Shown here one piece after another: positions 24,902 through 33,643 of a stretch of DNA of 64,000 nt; position 1 is the first letter of the stretch, and each line of letters starts with the position of its first letter. Position numbers and translations under genes: made by a program. This stretch comes from Deltaproteobacteria bacterium (GTDB taxonomy: Bacteria > Desulfobacterota > Binatia > Binatales > Binataceae), in assembly GCA_021799495.1 (NCBI GenBank), contig JAJZAI010000013.1, forward strand, positions 1 through 64,000. The letters are read 5' to 3'. Under the pieces are notes generated by a model. It did not search any database, was not told the origin of the DNA, and saw only the letters and a program-made list of their open reading frames with translations.

Positions 24902-25237
24902 ATGTTTGCCATAGTTAAAACGGGCGGAAAACAATATCGTGTCGGCCCCGGCGATCAAATCACCGTCGAACGTATCGCGGGCGAGGTTGGAGCCGAAATC
25001 GCGCTGGACGAAGTGCTTGCGGTCAGCGACGGCGCGGTCAACAGGATCGGCGTGCCGACCGTCGCCAACGCCTCGGTGCGGGCGAAGATTATCGGGCAGC
25101 CGCGCGGCACGAAAGTGCTGGTGTTCAAGAAGAAGCGGCGCAAGAACTACCGGCGCAAACGCGGCCATCGCCAGGAACTCACGGTCCTGCGCATCGAAGC
25201 GATCGACCATGGCGCCGGCGCGGCGCCGTCCGCGTAA
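24902..25237 (+). CDS. rplU: 50S ribosomal protein L21
   Basis: A 111-residue ribosomal protein L21, starting MFAIVKTGGKQYRVGPGDQI and containing VLVFKKKRRKNYRRKRGHRQ, the universally conserved basic loop. It binds 23S rRNA in the large subunit. The ATG at 24902 has GAAGGA just upstream, at unusually short spacing. It is followed after 16 bases by rpmA, the conserved rplU-rpmA pair that usually precedes obgE; here an LLM gene is inserted between rpmA and obgE. Confidence 0.97.
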   Translation: MFAIVKTGGKQYRVGPGDQITVERIAGEVGAEIALDEVLAVSDGAVNRIGVPTVANASVRAKIIGQPRGTKVLVFKKKRRKNYRRKRGHRQELTVLRIEAIDHGAGAAPSA

Positions 25238-25253
25238 TTCGAGGTAACCGCCA

Positions 25254-25550
25254 ATGGCTCACAAAAAAGGTCAAGGCTCAACACGCAACGGCCGGGACAG
25301 TCCGGGGCAGCGCCGGGGAATCAAGGTTTACGCGGGCGAAGCCGTGATACCGGGCAATATCCTCGTGCGCCAGGTAGGCACTCGAATCCATCCGGGCAAG
25401 AATGTCGGCCTGGGCCGCGACTACACGATATACGCGATGGTCGCTGGCACGGTGAAGTACGAAACTTTCCGCGGCGACAAGCATCGCGTAAGCGTCGAGC
25501 CGCCGGCCGAATCCGCAACCGCGTCCGATGCGGCGGCCGCCGGCTCCTGA
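25254..25550 (+). CDS. rpmA: 50S ribosomal protein L27
   Basis: A 98-residue ribosomal protein L27 starting [20 protein letters not shown]. There is no Firmicutes-type N-terminal pre-sequence; the mature tail that reaches the peptidyl transferase centre is encoded directly. The C terminus is extended by an Ala-rich tail ([13 protein letters not shown]). It is the second gene of the rplU-rpmA operon and ends at a strong terminator. Confidence 0.97.
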   Translation: MAHKKGQGSTRNGRDSPGQRRGIKVYAGEAVIPGNILVRQVGTRIHPGKNVGLGRDYTIYAMVAGTVKYETFRGDKHRVSVEPPAESATASDAAAAGS

Positions 25551-25574
25551 TCGCATCGCGAATCTTTTCACGTC

Positions 25575-25606
25575 AAAAAGCCCCGCGGTTCACCGTGGGG
25601 CTTTTT
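25575..25606 (+). terminator. Rho-independent terminator after rpmA
   Basis: An A-run and GCCCCGCGG / CCGTGGGGC stem with TTCA loop is followed by TTTTT. The flanking A5 and T5 runs could make it work in both directions. Confidence 0.9.
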
Positions 25607-25646
25607 CATTTGTCCGCGCTATACTCCGCGCCAGGGAGAATCGCCT

Positions 25647-26678
25647 ATGCGCCTCGGATTGAACACCGCCTACTCCGGCCCGCGGATGGCCCAGACGATG
25701 GAATTGATTCTTGAGGCCGAACGGCTCGGCTACGACTCGGTATGGTCGGGCGAGGCGTACGGCTCGGACGTGATCACGTTCCTGTCGTGGATCGGTGCGC
25801 GCACCTCGAAGATCAAGCTGGGCGCGGGGATCATGCAGATGCATGCGCGGACGCCGGCGATGGCCGCGATGACCGCGATGACGCTCGACGGACTGTCGGG
25901 CGGCCGTTTCATTATCGGATTGGGCCCGTCGAATCCCCAGGTCGTCGAGGGCTGGCACGGCGTCGCTTACGGCAAGCCGCTGCAACGTTATCGCGAATAT
26001 ATTCAGATTCTCAAAATGATTCTGGCGCGCGACAAACCTCTGGAATTCGATGGAAGAGAATACCAAATTCCATATCGCGGCCCCGACGCGACCGGCTTGG
26101 GCAAGCCCTTGCGGAGCATCCTGCACGGACGCCCCGACATGAAGATTTACACCGCGTCGATCAGCCCCAGAGGAATCGAATTGGCGGCGGAACTGGCCGA
26201 CGGCGTGATTCCGGTCTGGATGAGCCCCGGATGGTATGGCCAGCTTTACAAGCCGCATCTGGAGGCCGGTTTCGCCAAGGCGGGCGGCGGCAAGAGCATC
26301 GCGACATTCGATCTCGCGCCGTACGTGCCGTGTCATATGGGCGCGGACCTGGCGAAATGCCGCGCGCCGGTCAAGGCGAGCCTGGCCCTGTATATCGGCG
26401 GGATGGGCGCGCGCAATCGCAACTTTTATAACAGTTACGTGCGCAATTTCGGCTACGACGATCTGGCGACGAGGCTTCAGGACCTCTATCTCTCGGGCCG
26501 CAAGGAAGAAGCCGCGGCCGCCGTACCCGACGAATTGGTCGACGCAGTTGCGCTGGTAGGCCCGCGCGAGCATATCAAGGACCAGCTTGCCGCGTGGAAA
26601 TCGGCGCCGATTGGCACCATGATCATAGGCACTACCCAAATCGAGGCGCTGCGCACGCTGGCCGAACTCTGTCTGTAG
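25647..26678 (+). CDS. LLM class F420-dependent oxidoreductase (Rv3520c-like)
   Basis: A 343-residue luciferase-like enzyme of the branch typified by mycobacterial Rv3520c: RLGLNTAYSGPRMAQTMELI, YDSVWSGEAYGSDVITFLSW, LGAGIMQMHARTPAMAAM, GGRFIIGLGPSNPQVVEGWH. These use coenzyme F420. It sits behind the rpmA terminator with its own short upstream region (TATACT near 25619 and GGGAGAA ribosome-binding site) and interrupts the usual rpmA-obgE order. The substrate is unknown. Confidence 0.88.
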   Translation: MRLGLNTAYSGPRMAQTMELILEAERLGYDSVWSGEAYGSDVITFLSWIGARTSKIKLGAGIMQMHARTPAMAAMTAMTLDGLSGGRFIIGLGPSNPQVVEGWHGVAYGKPLQRYREYIQILKMILARDKPLEFDGREYQIPYRGPDATGLGKPLRSILHGRPDMKIYTASISPRGIELAAELADGVIPVWMSPGWYGQLYKPHLEAGFAKAGGGKSIATFDLAPYVPCHMGADLAKCRAPVKASLALYIGGMGARNRNFYNSYVRNFGYDDLATRLQDLYLSGRKEEAAAAVPDELVDAVALVGPREHIKDQLAAWKSAPIGTMIIGTTQIEALRTLAELCL

Positions 26679-26769
26679 GCGCCCGAACGCGTCCGCGGCC
26701 GTCCCGGGCCGTCCGGGAATGTCCCGCGACGGCCGCGCGCCGCCACTTCGCGCGCGCGATCTCGCCGAT

Positions 26770-26778
26770 TGCTATAAT
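26770..26778 (+). promoter_or_regulatory. Extended -10 promoter of obgE
   Basis: TGC directly before TATAAT forms an extended -10 element. The obgE ATG follows 12 bases after the box, so the leader would be about six bases, too short for a Shine-Dalgarno interaction. Confidence 0.5.
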
Positions 26779-26790
26779 CTCCCCGAGCCG

Positions 26791-27810
26791 ATGCGGTTTA
26801 TCGACGAAGCGCGAGTCTATGTGCAGGCCGGCAAGGGCGGCGACGGCGCGATCGCCTTTCTGCGCGAAAAATACCGGCCCTTCGGCGGACCCGCGGGCGG
26901 CGACGGGGGACGCGGCGGCGACGTGGTTTTCGAGGTTAATGAGGGGCTCTCCACGCTCCTCGATTTCAAATATAAACCGCGGCTTATAGCCCGCGACGGC
27001 GAACCCGGGCGCGGCAAACAGCAGTATGGCCACAAAGGCGACGATCTGATCGTGCGCGTTCCGCCGGGTACGCTGGCGTTCGACGAAGAATCCGGCGCGA
27101 TGCTGGCGGACCTCGTGATGCCCGGCGAGCGCGCGATTATCGCCAAGGCGGGCGCGGGCGGCCTTGGCAATATGCATTTCGTTTCTTCGACGCGCCGCGC
27201 GCCGCGCATCGCCACGCCGGGAACGATGGGCGAACGGCGATGGGTGCGGATGGAGCTCCGGCTGGTCGCGGAAGCTGGCCTCGTCGGATTGCCAAACGCG
27301 GGCAAATCGACGCTTTTGCGAGCGCTGAGCGCGGCCCGGCCCAAGGTCGCGCCCTACCCGTTCACGACGCTAAAGCCGAATCTGGGCCGGGTGCGGGTTT
27401 CCGACGATGAATCTTTCACGCTCGCCGACATCCCCGGCCTGATCGAGGGCGCCCATCTGGGCCACGGCCTCGGCATCCGCTTTTTGCGCCATCTGAAGCG
27501 CACCCGCTTGCTCGTTTATGTGCTCGACCTGACCGGCGATCCGGAACGCGATTTTGCGATCGTGCGGCGCGAGGTCGCCGCGTTCGACCCGGCGATGGCG
27601 GCGCGTCCGTCATTGATCGCGCTCAACAAGCTCGACCTGACCGAACCAGCGGCGGCGGAACGGATCGCGCGCGATCTCGCCCGGCATAGCGGACTCGAAG
27701 CTTTCGCGATCTCGGCCGAAGCCGCGCTCGGCCTCGAGCCATTGGTCGCCGCTATCGCCGCGCGGCTTGCCGCCGCCAACGCACCCGCAGCCGCCGCATG
27801 CCCCAGTTGA
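26791..27810 (+). CDS. obgE: GTPase ObgE/CgtA
   Basis: A 339-residue Obg GTPase. The glycine-rich N-terminal Obg fold (MRFIDEARVYVQAGKGGDGA, GGPAGGDGGRGGDVVFEV) spans about residues 1-155. The G domain has G1 GLPNAGKSTLL, G2 within YPFTTLKPNLG, G3 DIPGLIEGAH, G4 NKLD and G5 SAE. The C-terminal OCT domain of some homologues is absent. It acts in large-subunit assembly and stress control. It overlaps proB by 13 bases and heads the obgE-proB-proA-nadD-rsfS run. Confidence 0.96.
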   Translation: MRFIDEARVYVQAGKGGDGAIAFLREKYRPFGGPAGGDGGRGGDVVFEVNEGLSTLLDFKYKPRLIARDGEPGRGKQQYGHKGDDLIVRVPPGTLAFDEESGAMLADLVMPGERAIIAKAGAGGLGNMHFVSSTRRAPRIATPGTMGERRWVRMELRLVAEAGLVGLPNAGKSTLLRALSAARPKVAPYPFTTLKPNLGRVRVSDDESFTLADIPGLIEGAHLGHGLGIRFLRHLKRTRLLVYVLDLTGDPERDFAIVRREVAAFDPAMAARPSLIALNKLDLTEPAAAERIARDLARHSGLEAFAISAEAALGLEPLVAAIAARLAAANAPAAAACPS

Positions 27811-28937
27811 ACCACAAGCGCGAACTGCTGGCGGACGTGCGCCGCGTCGTGGTCAAGGTCGGCAGCGCCGTGCTTTCCGATCAGGACGGCCTGCGCATCG
27901 ACGTAATCGGCGGGCTGGCCGCGCAAATCGAGCAGTTGGCGCGCGCGGGATTGGAAATCGTGCTCGTCACCTCCGGCGCGATCGCCGCCGGACGGGCGCG
28001 ATTGCGCGGCCGCGCGGCCACGATCGCCGAGCGGCAGGCCGCGGCCGCCGCCGGCCAGATCGAACTGATGCGGCAGTGGGCCAAGGCCTTCGACGAGCAT
28101 CACCGCACCGTCGCGCAGCTCCTGCTAACCCATCAGGACGTCGCCGAACGCGGCCGGCGGCTCAACGCCACGCGCACGATCATGGCGCTGATCGCGGCCG
28201 GCGCGATTCCGATCGTCAACGAAAACGACACCGTCGCGGTCGAAGAAATCCGGATGGGCGACAACGACGTGCTGTCGGCGCTCGTCGCCGAGATGGCGGG
28301 CGCGCGCGCGCTGATTATCCTGAGCGACGTGCGCGGACTTTATACCGGCGATCCGCGCAAGCGCGCCGACGCGCGGCTGATTCCGCTGGTGGCCGACGCC
28401 GCGGCCGGGATGCGCGGGTTCGCGGCCGATCGCGCCGGGCCGCTCGGCAGCGGCGGCATGGCGGCCAAGGTCAAGGCGGCGCGGCAGGCCGCCCGCGCCG
28501 GCATCGGCGTGATCATCGCGCCCGGCCGCGAACCCGGCGCGTTGCTGGCGGCGCTCGATCCCGAGCGTGAAATCGGCACCCTGATCGTGCCGGCGCGGCG
28601 GCGGATGCGCGGGCGCAAGCACTGGATCGCCTTCGCGCTCAAGCCGGCCGGCGCGCTGGCCGTCGATCGCGGCGCCGCCGAAGCGCTGCGCAATCGCGGC
28701 CGCAGCCTGCTGCCCTCCGGAATCCGCGACGTGCGAGGCGAGTTCGCCAGCGGCGATTGCGTAAGCCTGCTGGATCATGAAGGAGTGGAATTCGGACGCG
28801 GACTGGTGAATTATCCCGCCGCGGACGTGACGCGGTTGAAAGGGATTCGCTCGAACGAAATCGCGCGGATACTCGGCTACAAGGTCGCCGACGAAATCAT
28901 CCATCGCGACAACTTCGTGCTGATTGAAGATCTCTGA
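27798..28937 (+). CDS. proB: Glutamate 5-kinase
   Basis: A 379-residue glutamate 5-kinase for the first step of proline synthesis. The amino-acid kinase domain shows VVVKVGSAVLSDQDGL, VTSGAIAAGRARL, IPIVNENDTVAVEEIRMGDN and GPLGSGGMAAKVKAA. A C-terminal PUA domain (about 285-370) contains SLLPSGIRDVRGEFASGDCV. It overlaps obgE by 13 bases and is followed at once by proA, so proline synthesis is organised as an operon. Confidence 0.96.
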   Translation: MPQLNHKRELLADVRRVVVKVGSAVLSDQDGLRIDVIGGLAAQIEQLARAGLEIVLVTSGAIAAGRARLRGRAATIAERQAAAAAGQIELMRQWAKAFDEHHRTVAQLLLTHQDVAERGRRLNATRTIMALIAAGAIPIVNENDTVAVEEIRMGDNDVLSALVAEMAGARALIILSDVRGLYTGDPRKRADARLIPLVADAAAGMRGFAADRAGPLGSGGMAAKVKAARQAARAGIGVIIAPGREPGALLAALDPEREIGTLIVPARRRMRGRKHWIAFALKPAGALAVDRGAAEALRNRGRSLLPSGIRDVRGEFASGDCVSLLDHEGVEFGRGLVNYPAADVTRLKGIRSNEIARILGYKVADEIIHRDNFVLIEDL

Positions 28938-28938
28938 G

Positions 28939-30192
28939 ATGAACCTGGAAACGGAAATCCTGACGATGCTCGCGGCGGCGCGGCGCGCCGCGCGCGGCCT
29001 TGCGCTCGCTTCGGCCGATCGCAAGAACGCGGCGCTCGAGCGGCTGGCGGCGGCGCTGCGCGGCGCCAACGACGCGCTGCTCGCGGCGAACCGAATCGAT
29101 CTCGAAAACGCGCGCGCCGCTGGAATTTCCGGCGCGATGCTCGAGCGGCTGACGCTCGACGCCGAGCGAATCGGCGCGATCGCGCGCGGGGTCGAGGAAA
29201 TCGCCGCGCTGCCCGATCCGGCCGGCGAGACGATGGCGTCGTGGCGGCGGCCGAACGGACTCGAAATCCGGCAGGTCCGCGTTCCGCTCGGCGTAATCGC
29301 GATTATCTACGAGGCGCGCCCCAACGTCACCGTGGACGCCGGCGCGCTCGGCTTCAAGGCCGGCAACGCGGTGGTGCTGCGCGGCGGACGCGAGGCGCTC
29401 GCGACGAATCGCGAGCTGGGGCGCCTGATGGCCGCCGCGATCGAGGCCGAAGGTTTCGATCCGGCGTGCGTCGCGATGGTGCGTAATCCGGATCGCGAGG
29501 CGATTCAAATCCTAAAACGGCATCCGGAAGCGATCGACCTGATCATTCCGCGCGGCGGCCAATCGCTCAAAGAGGCGCTCGCCGGCTCGGCCGTGCCGAT
29601 CCTGCCGCACTTCGATGGCATCTGCCACACCTACGTCGATCGCGCGGCCGACCTCGCGATGGCCGAGGAGATCTGTTTCAACGCCAAGTGCGGCCGGCCG
29701 TCGGTCTGCAACGCGATGGAAACCATGATCGTCCACGCCGGCGTGGCGGCGCGCTTTCTGCCGCGGATCGCCGCGCGGATGCGCGCGGCCGGAGTCGAAC
29801 TGCGCGGCGACGATCGCGCGCGCGCGCTGATTCCGGATTGCGCCGCGGCGACCGACGCCGACTGGGACACGGAATATCTCGATCTGATTCTCGCGATTAA
29901 GACCGTGGATTCGCTCGACGAGGCGATCGAATTCATCGGCCGGCACGGATCGGGCCTGGCCGACGCGATCGTCACCGGCGATTCCGAAGCCGCCGCGCGC
30001 TTCGCGCGCGAAGTCGATTCCGCTACGGTTTACGTCAACGCCTCGACCCGCTTCACCGACGGCTTCGAATTCGGCTTCGGCGCGGAAACCGGAATCTCAA
30101 CCAACCGCCTGCACGCGCGCGGACCGATGGGCCTGCGCGAGCTGACAACCTACAAATACGTCATCCACGGCGAGGGCCAGGTGCGCCGATGA
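28939..30192 (+). CDS. proA: Gamma-glutamyl phosphate reductase
   Basis: A 417-residue aldehyde-dehydrogenase-superfamily enzyme that reduces gamma-glutamyl phosphate to glutamate semialdehyde with NADPH. Key segments are GVIAIIYEARPNVTVDAGAL, the catalytic region FNAKCGRPSVCNAMET (active Cys is the second of the pair), and FGAETGISTNRLHARGPMGL at the end. The ATG at 28939 is one base after the proB stop. An upstream in-frame TTG would overlap proB and is less likely. Confidence 0.95.
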   Translation: MNLETEILTMLAAARRAARGLALASADRKNAALERLAAALRGANDALLAANRIDLENARAAGISGAMLERLTLDAERIGAIARGVEEIAALPDPAGETMASWRRPNGLEIRQVRVPLGVIAIIYEARPNVTVDAGALGFKAGNAVVLRGGREALATNRELGRLMAAAIEAEGFDPACVAMVRNPDREAIQILKRHPEAIDLIIPRGGQSLKEALAGSAVPILPHFDGICHTYVDRAADLAMAEEICFNAKCGRPSVCNAMETMIVHAGVAARFLPRIAARMRAAGVELRGDDRARALIPDCAAATDADWDTEYLDLILAIKTVDSLDEAIEFIGRHGSGLADAIVTGDSEAAARFAREVDSATVYVNASTRFTDGFEFGFGAETGISTNRLHARGPMGLRELTTYKYVIHGEGQVRR

Positions 30193-30235
30193 GGCGGCGG
30201 GCCTGAAGGGCGGGCCGCGCGGGACGGCGGCGACG

Positions 30236-30889
30236 ATGCGAATCGGACTGTTCGGCGGAAGTTTCAATCCAATCCATCTGGGCCATCTGCGCGCCGCGGA
30301 GGAGGATCGCGAGAAGCTCGGCCTCGATTTCGTCTATTTCATTCCAGCCGCCGCGCCGCCGCACAAATCGGGCGAAGACCTTGCGGCGCCGGAGCATCGC
30401 CTGGCGATGGTCCAGCTTGCGACCAAGGGCAATCGCCACTTCATGGTGTCCGAGGCCGAAGTGCGGCGCTCGGGACCGTCCTATACGGTTGACACGCTGC
30501 GCCACTTTATCACGGCGGCGCGCGCCAAAGCGGAATTCTTCCTGATCATGGGCGGCGATCAGTTCGCCGAACTGGAAACCTGGAAGGAGGCCGGCGAGAT
30601 TACGCGGCTCAGCAACCTTGCCGTGCATACCCGCCCCGCCGACCGCGCCGATGATGGACCCGATCCGCGACTGCTTGCGGCGCTCCAGCGCTTTGGCTAC
30701 TCTGCAAAAGAAGATTTTTTCGTGAACCCGAGCGGGCATACACTCACGTTCGTCGCCACGACATTCTTTCCGGTTTCAGCCACTCTAATCCGGCGCAAAA
30801 TCGCCGCGCATCAGTCGATTCGCTACCTCGTGCCGGGCGACGTCGCCGACTATATCGAGCGCCACGCGCTCTATCGGGCCGCACGATGA
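30236..30889 (+). CDS. nadD: Nicotinate-nucleotide adenylyltransferase
   Basis: A 217-residue adenylyltransferase of NAD synthesis. The nucleotidyltransferase motifs are GLFGGSFNPIHLGHLRAAEE (GxFxPxHxGH) and the C-terminal VSATLIRRKIAAHQSIRYLV (ISSTxIR variant). PPHKSGEDLAAPEHRLAM is a NadD hallmark. It lies in the conserved proA-nadD-rsfS order. Confidence 0.95.
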   Translation: MRIGLFGGSFNPIHLGHLRAAEEDREKLGLDFVYFIPAAAPPHKSGEDLAAPEHRLAMVQLATKGNRHFMVSEAEVRRSGPSYTVDTLRHFITAARAKAEFFLIMGGDQFAELETWKEAGEITRLSNLAVHTRPADRADDGPDPRLLAALQRFGYSAKEDFFVNPSGHTLTFVATTFFPVSATLIRRKIAAHQSIRYLVPGDVADYIERHALYRAAR

Positions 30890-30935
30890 TCCATCCGCGA
30901 CGGATCGCGCGCCCGGCCGATCGATTCCGGAGGAA

Positions 30936-31334
30936 ATGGCGAAACTGACTTCGTATCAAAAAGCGCTGGCCGCCGCGGAGGCGGCGTTGGACAAAAAAGC
31001 ATTCGATCTCGTCGTGCTCGAGGTCGAACATCTCAATTCGATCGCCGATTATTTCATCGTCGCCACCGGCCGTTCCGACGTGCAGGTGCAGGCGATCGCG
31101 CGCGGCATCGAGGAGCGCCTGACGCTCGACGGCGCGCGGCCGCTCGCGATCGAGGGACTGACCCACGCGCATTGGGTGGTGCTCGACTACGCCGACGTCG
31201 TGATTCATCTGTTCCTTGAACCGGCGCGCGAATTTTACCGGCTGGAACGCAACTGGACCGACGCGCGCGAAGTCGAGCTGCCCGAGCCATGGCGATCGCA
31301 GGCGCGCGAGCGCGCGCCCCGCGCGCTTGGTTGA
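30936..31334 (+). CDS. rsfS: Ribosomal silencing factor RsfS
   Basis: A 132-residue RsfS/Iojap protein that binds L14 and blocks subunit joining when nutrients are short. It carries AALDKKAFDLVVLEVEHLNS, ADYFIVATGRSDVQVQAIA, WVVLDYADVVIHLFLEPARE and FYRLERNW, all family signatures. GGAGG precedes the ATG. It follows nadD after 46 bases. Confidence 0.95.
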   Translation: MAKLTSYQKALAAAEAALDKKAFDLVVLEVEHLNSIADYFIVATGRSDVQVQAIARGIEERLTLDGARPLAIEGLTHAHWVVLDYADVVIHLFLEPAREFYRLERNWTDAREVELPEPWRSQARERAPRALG

Positions 31335-31439
31335 AGCGGACGAAATCCGCGCGCACGCGTTCGTGACATCCGCCGCCCGCCGGCGGTAACATCGCGGCCA
31401 TCCCGCGCCGCAATTCGCGCTGGAAGGTGAGCCGCCGCG

Positions 31440-32219
31440 ATGAGCGAATCGATCTGGACCAGCCCCGTCCTGCTTGCGCAATTCCGCCGCCAGCCTTCGG
31501 CTTACGCCCGGTCCGAAGCGGCGGGCGACCGCAAGTTCGTCGCCTTCATGGTTGCGACCGCCGGCGCGGGCCGCGACGATCTCGTGCTCGACGTCGCGTG
31601 CGGACCCGGCGCCGCGACGATCGCTTTCGCCGAGCGATGCCGCGGCGCGATCGGAATCGACTTCGCCGCCGGCGCCCTGGCGCGGGCGCGCGCCGACGCG
31701 GATGCGCGCGGCGTGGCGAACGCCGAATTTATCGCCGGCGAGTTCGAGCGGATGCCGCTCAGGTCGGGCGGCGTCAACGGCGCGATCTGCCGCTTTTCGT
31801 TCCATCATTTCGTCAATCCCAAGCGGGTCTTCGCCGAGATGGCGCGCGTGGTGGGAGATAATGGCTGGATGCTGATCGCCGATCTGTTGAGCGCCGACGA
31901 TCCGGATAAGTCCGAACTGCACAACCGGATGGAGCGGCTGAGCGATCCGACCCACGCGCGCGCGCTGCCGCCAGGCGAGTTCGAAGCGATGTTCGCGGCG
32001 GAGGGTTTTCGCATCGCGATGAAGATCGTGCGCGAAACGCGCGTCGGCTTCGACGACTGGATTTCGTTCAACCGCACGCCGCCGGATCGCGCCGCGCAAC
32101 TGCGCGCGCTGATGGAGGAAGCGGCGGAGGGCGATCGCGCCGGCCTCAAGATGACGCGCGAGGGCGATACGCTTCGCACCGTCCGCGCCAGCGCGACTTA
32201 TCTGATCGAGCGGGAGTGA
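31440..32219 (+). CDS. Class I SAM-dependent methyltransferase
   Basis: A 259-residue methyltransferase with Rossmann motif I LVLDVACGPGAATIAFAERC, motif II region GAIGIDFAAGALARAR, and post-motif segments ICRFSFHHFVNPKRVFAEMA and VVGDNGWMLIADLLSADDPD. It resembles UbiE/YcgJ-type small-molecule methyltransferases. No pathway partner lies beside it and the substrate is unknown. GGAAGGTGAG serves as ribosome-binding site. Two extragenic palindromic elements follow. Confidence 0.85.
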   Translation: MSESIWTSPVLLAQFRRQPSAYARSEAAGDRKFVAFMVATAGAGRDDLVLDVACGPGAATIAFAERCRGAIGIDFAAGALARARADADARGVANAEFIAGEFERMPLRSGGVNGAICRFSFHHFVNPKRVFAEMARVVGDNGWMLIADLLSADDPDKSELHNRMERLSDPTHARALPPGEFEAMFAAEGFRIAMKIVRETRVGFDDWISFNRTPPDRAAQLRALMEEAAEGDRAGLKMTREGDTLRTVRASATYLIERE

Positions 32220-32231
32220 CCGCCCGCTCTC

Positions 32232-32290
32232 TCATTCTGAGAGTTTGTGAATTTTCCGGGATCAGGGATTCTTCGCTGCGCTCAGAATGA
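32232..32290. repeat. Extragenic palindromic element 1
   Basis: Perfect 10-bp inverted ends TCATTCTGAG and CTCAGAATGA enclose about 39 bases including GGGATTCTTCGCTGCG. This sequence type (TTCGCTGCGCTCAGAATGAC) is a familiar dispersed intergenic repeat in many bacterial genomes. It lies between convergent genes and may form an RNA hairpin that protects or ends transcripts. Confidence 0.6.
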
Positions 32291-32361
32291 CCAAAAAAGA
32301 GACTGGCGTCTGAAGTGTTTTGGCCGGCGAACGTCACGATGCCAGTCATTGTTTCGCCGTC

Positions 32362-32384
32362 ATGGCCGGGCTTGACCCGGCCAT
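32362..32384. repeat. Extragenic palindromic element 2
   Basis: ATGGCCGGG and CCCGGCCAT are perfect 9-bp arms around CTTGA. The surrounding CGTCATGGCCGGGCTTGACC text is a widely seen intergenic repeat. It is 12 bases from the 3' end of the convergent methyltransferase gene. Confidence 0.6.
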
Positions 32385-32396
32385 CCACCGCGTCAA

Positions 32397-33587
32397 TCAA
32401 ACGTTGCGAACCACATAGATCGCAGCCAGCGCGCCGAGAATCGAAACGCGCATAATCCGCTCGGGACGCAAGCCTTCGGCGCGCAACGTCTGTTCCATCA
32501 GGCGCGTCTCGGCGGTGAGCATCACGAGCTTCGCGCCCGGCGCGGCGACGCGGCGGATTTCGGCGAGCGCGCGCGGATAAAGCGCGCGGTTTTCCTCGTG
32601 CGTGCCGTGCCGCGCGCCCCACGGCAGATTGGTCACGACTTTGGTCACGGAGGCGCGTGCGAGCGGCAACGCGGCGGCGTTCCATTCGCGCAGCTCCAGC
32701 GGCTGATAACGCGGTCCGATATTTTCGCGCGCGGCGGCAAGCGCGTGCTGATCGCTGTCGCCGCCGAACAGCCGGGCGTAGCGCCCCAGATGGGCGCGCT
32801 CGATCAAAATCGTTCCGGCGCCGCAGAACGGATCGAGCATCACGTCGTCGTCCCGCGGTTCCGAAAGCAACGCCATCGCCGCCGCGATCGCCGGGCGCAG
32901 CGAGCCCGGAATGTGCGCGGACTTGTACTCGCGATGGCGCATCCGGTCGTCGCTCAGCCTGAGCGCGAGCATAAATTCGCCGGGCAGCATCGTGGCCCAC
33001 AACTCGACGTCGGCTTCGCTGTCGTCGCCGGCCGCGCGCCATGCGTGATCGCCGCGATCGGCCATCGCGCTTTCGACCACGCGCCGCAAATCGATACGGC
33101 GAAAGCCGTGCTCGCCCGCCATCCGCGCGACGACGCGAAACCGAATCCGCTTGCCCGCCCGGCCGCCCGGAGCGATGCGCCCGCGCACGGTCAGGGCTTC
33201 CTCGATAAAACGGGCGCGATGAGTCGCCGCGCGGATTCGTTCGAGCGCCGCGCCGGGACGCGCCGGAGCTTCGGGCGTCTCGGCCAAGCGGCGGTAGCCG
33301 ATCAGCGCAAAAAGGTCTTCGGCCGTGCGCAGCGCACGGAGCGGTTCGATTTTTTCAGCGTGAAAAATCGTTGCGCCGGCGCGGTCGCCGATCGTGCGGC
33401 GGGCTCTTTCGCGCGCGCCGGCGGAGCCGAGGCGTTTTTCAATTTCCGTCCAGAGAATTCCTTCGAGTCCCGGATGGGTCTGCGCGAGATAGAGGTTGGG
33501 GCCGAAGCGGAATTCGCCCCGAATCGGTTGCGGCGCGCGCGGTCTGGATACCGGACGGCGGCGCGCGGTGTGGCCGCGATCGTTCAC
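32397..33587 (-). CDS. THUMP-type class I SAM-dependent RNA methyltransferase
   Basis: A 396-residue RNA methyltransferase of the RlmL-N/Trm14 type. The N-terminal part (about 25-190) looks like the ferredoxin-like/THUMP RNA-binding region (YLAQTHPGLEGILWTEIEKR). The catalytic domain has SLRPAIAAAMALLSEPRDDD, VMLDPFCGAGTILIERAHLG (SAM motif I) and VVTNLPWGARHG, the NLPWG variant of the NPPY motif for guanine-N2 methylation. The RNA target (tRNA or rRNA) cannot be settled from sequence. It is next to efp on the same strand. Confidence 0.87.
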   Translation of the reverse strand: MNDRGHTARRRPVSRPRAPQPIRGEFRFGPNLYLAQTHPGLEGILWTEIEKRLGSAGARERARRTIGDRAGATIFHAEKIEPLRALRTAEDLFALIGYRRLAETPEAPARPGAALERIRAATHRARFIEEALTVRGRIAPGGRAGKRIRFRVVARMAGEHGFRRIDLRRVVESAMADRGDHAWRAAGDDSEADVELWATMLPGEFMLALRLSDDRMRHREYKSAHIPGSLRPAIAAAMALLSEPRDDDVMLDPFCGAGTILIERAHLGRYARLFGGDSDQHALAAARENIGPRYQPLELREWNAAALPLARASVTKVVTNLPWGARHGTHEENRALYPRALAEIRRVAAPGAKLVMLTAETRLMEQTLRAEGLRPERIMRVSILGALAAIYVVRNV

Positions 33588-33643
33588 GAGGGGTTTGGCG
33601 TGGGCGGCGGGCGGCGCGCATCGCGGCGCCCCGCTGGGTCGCG

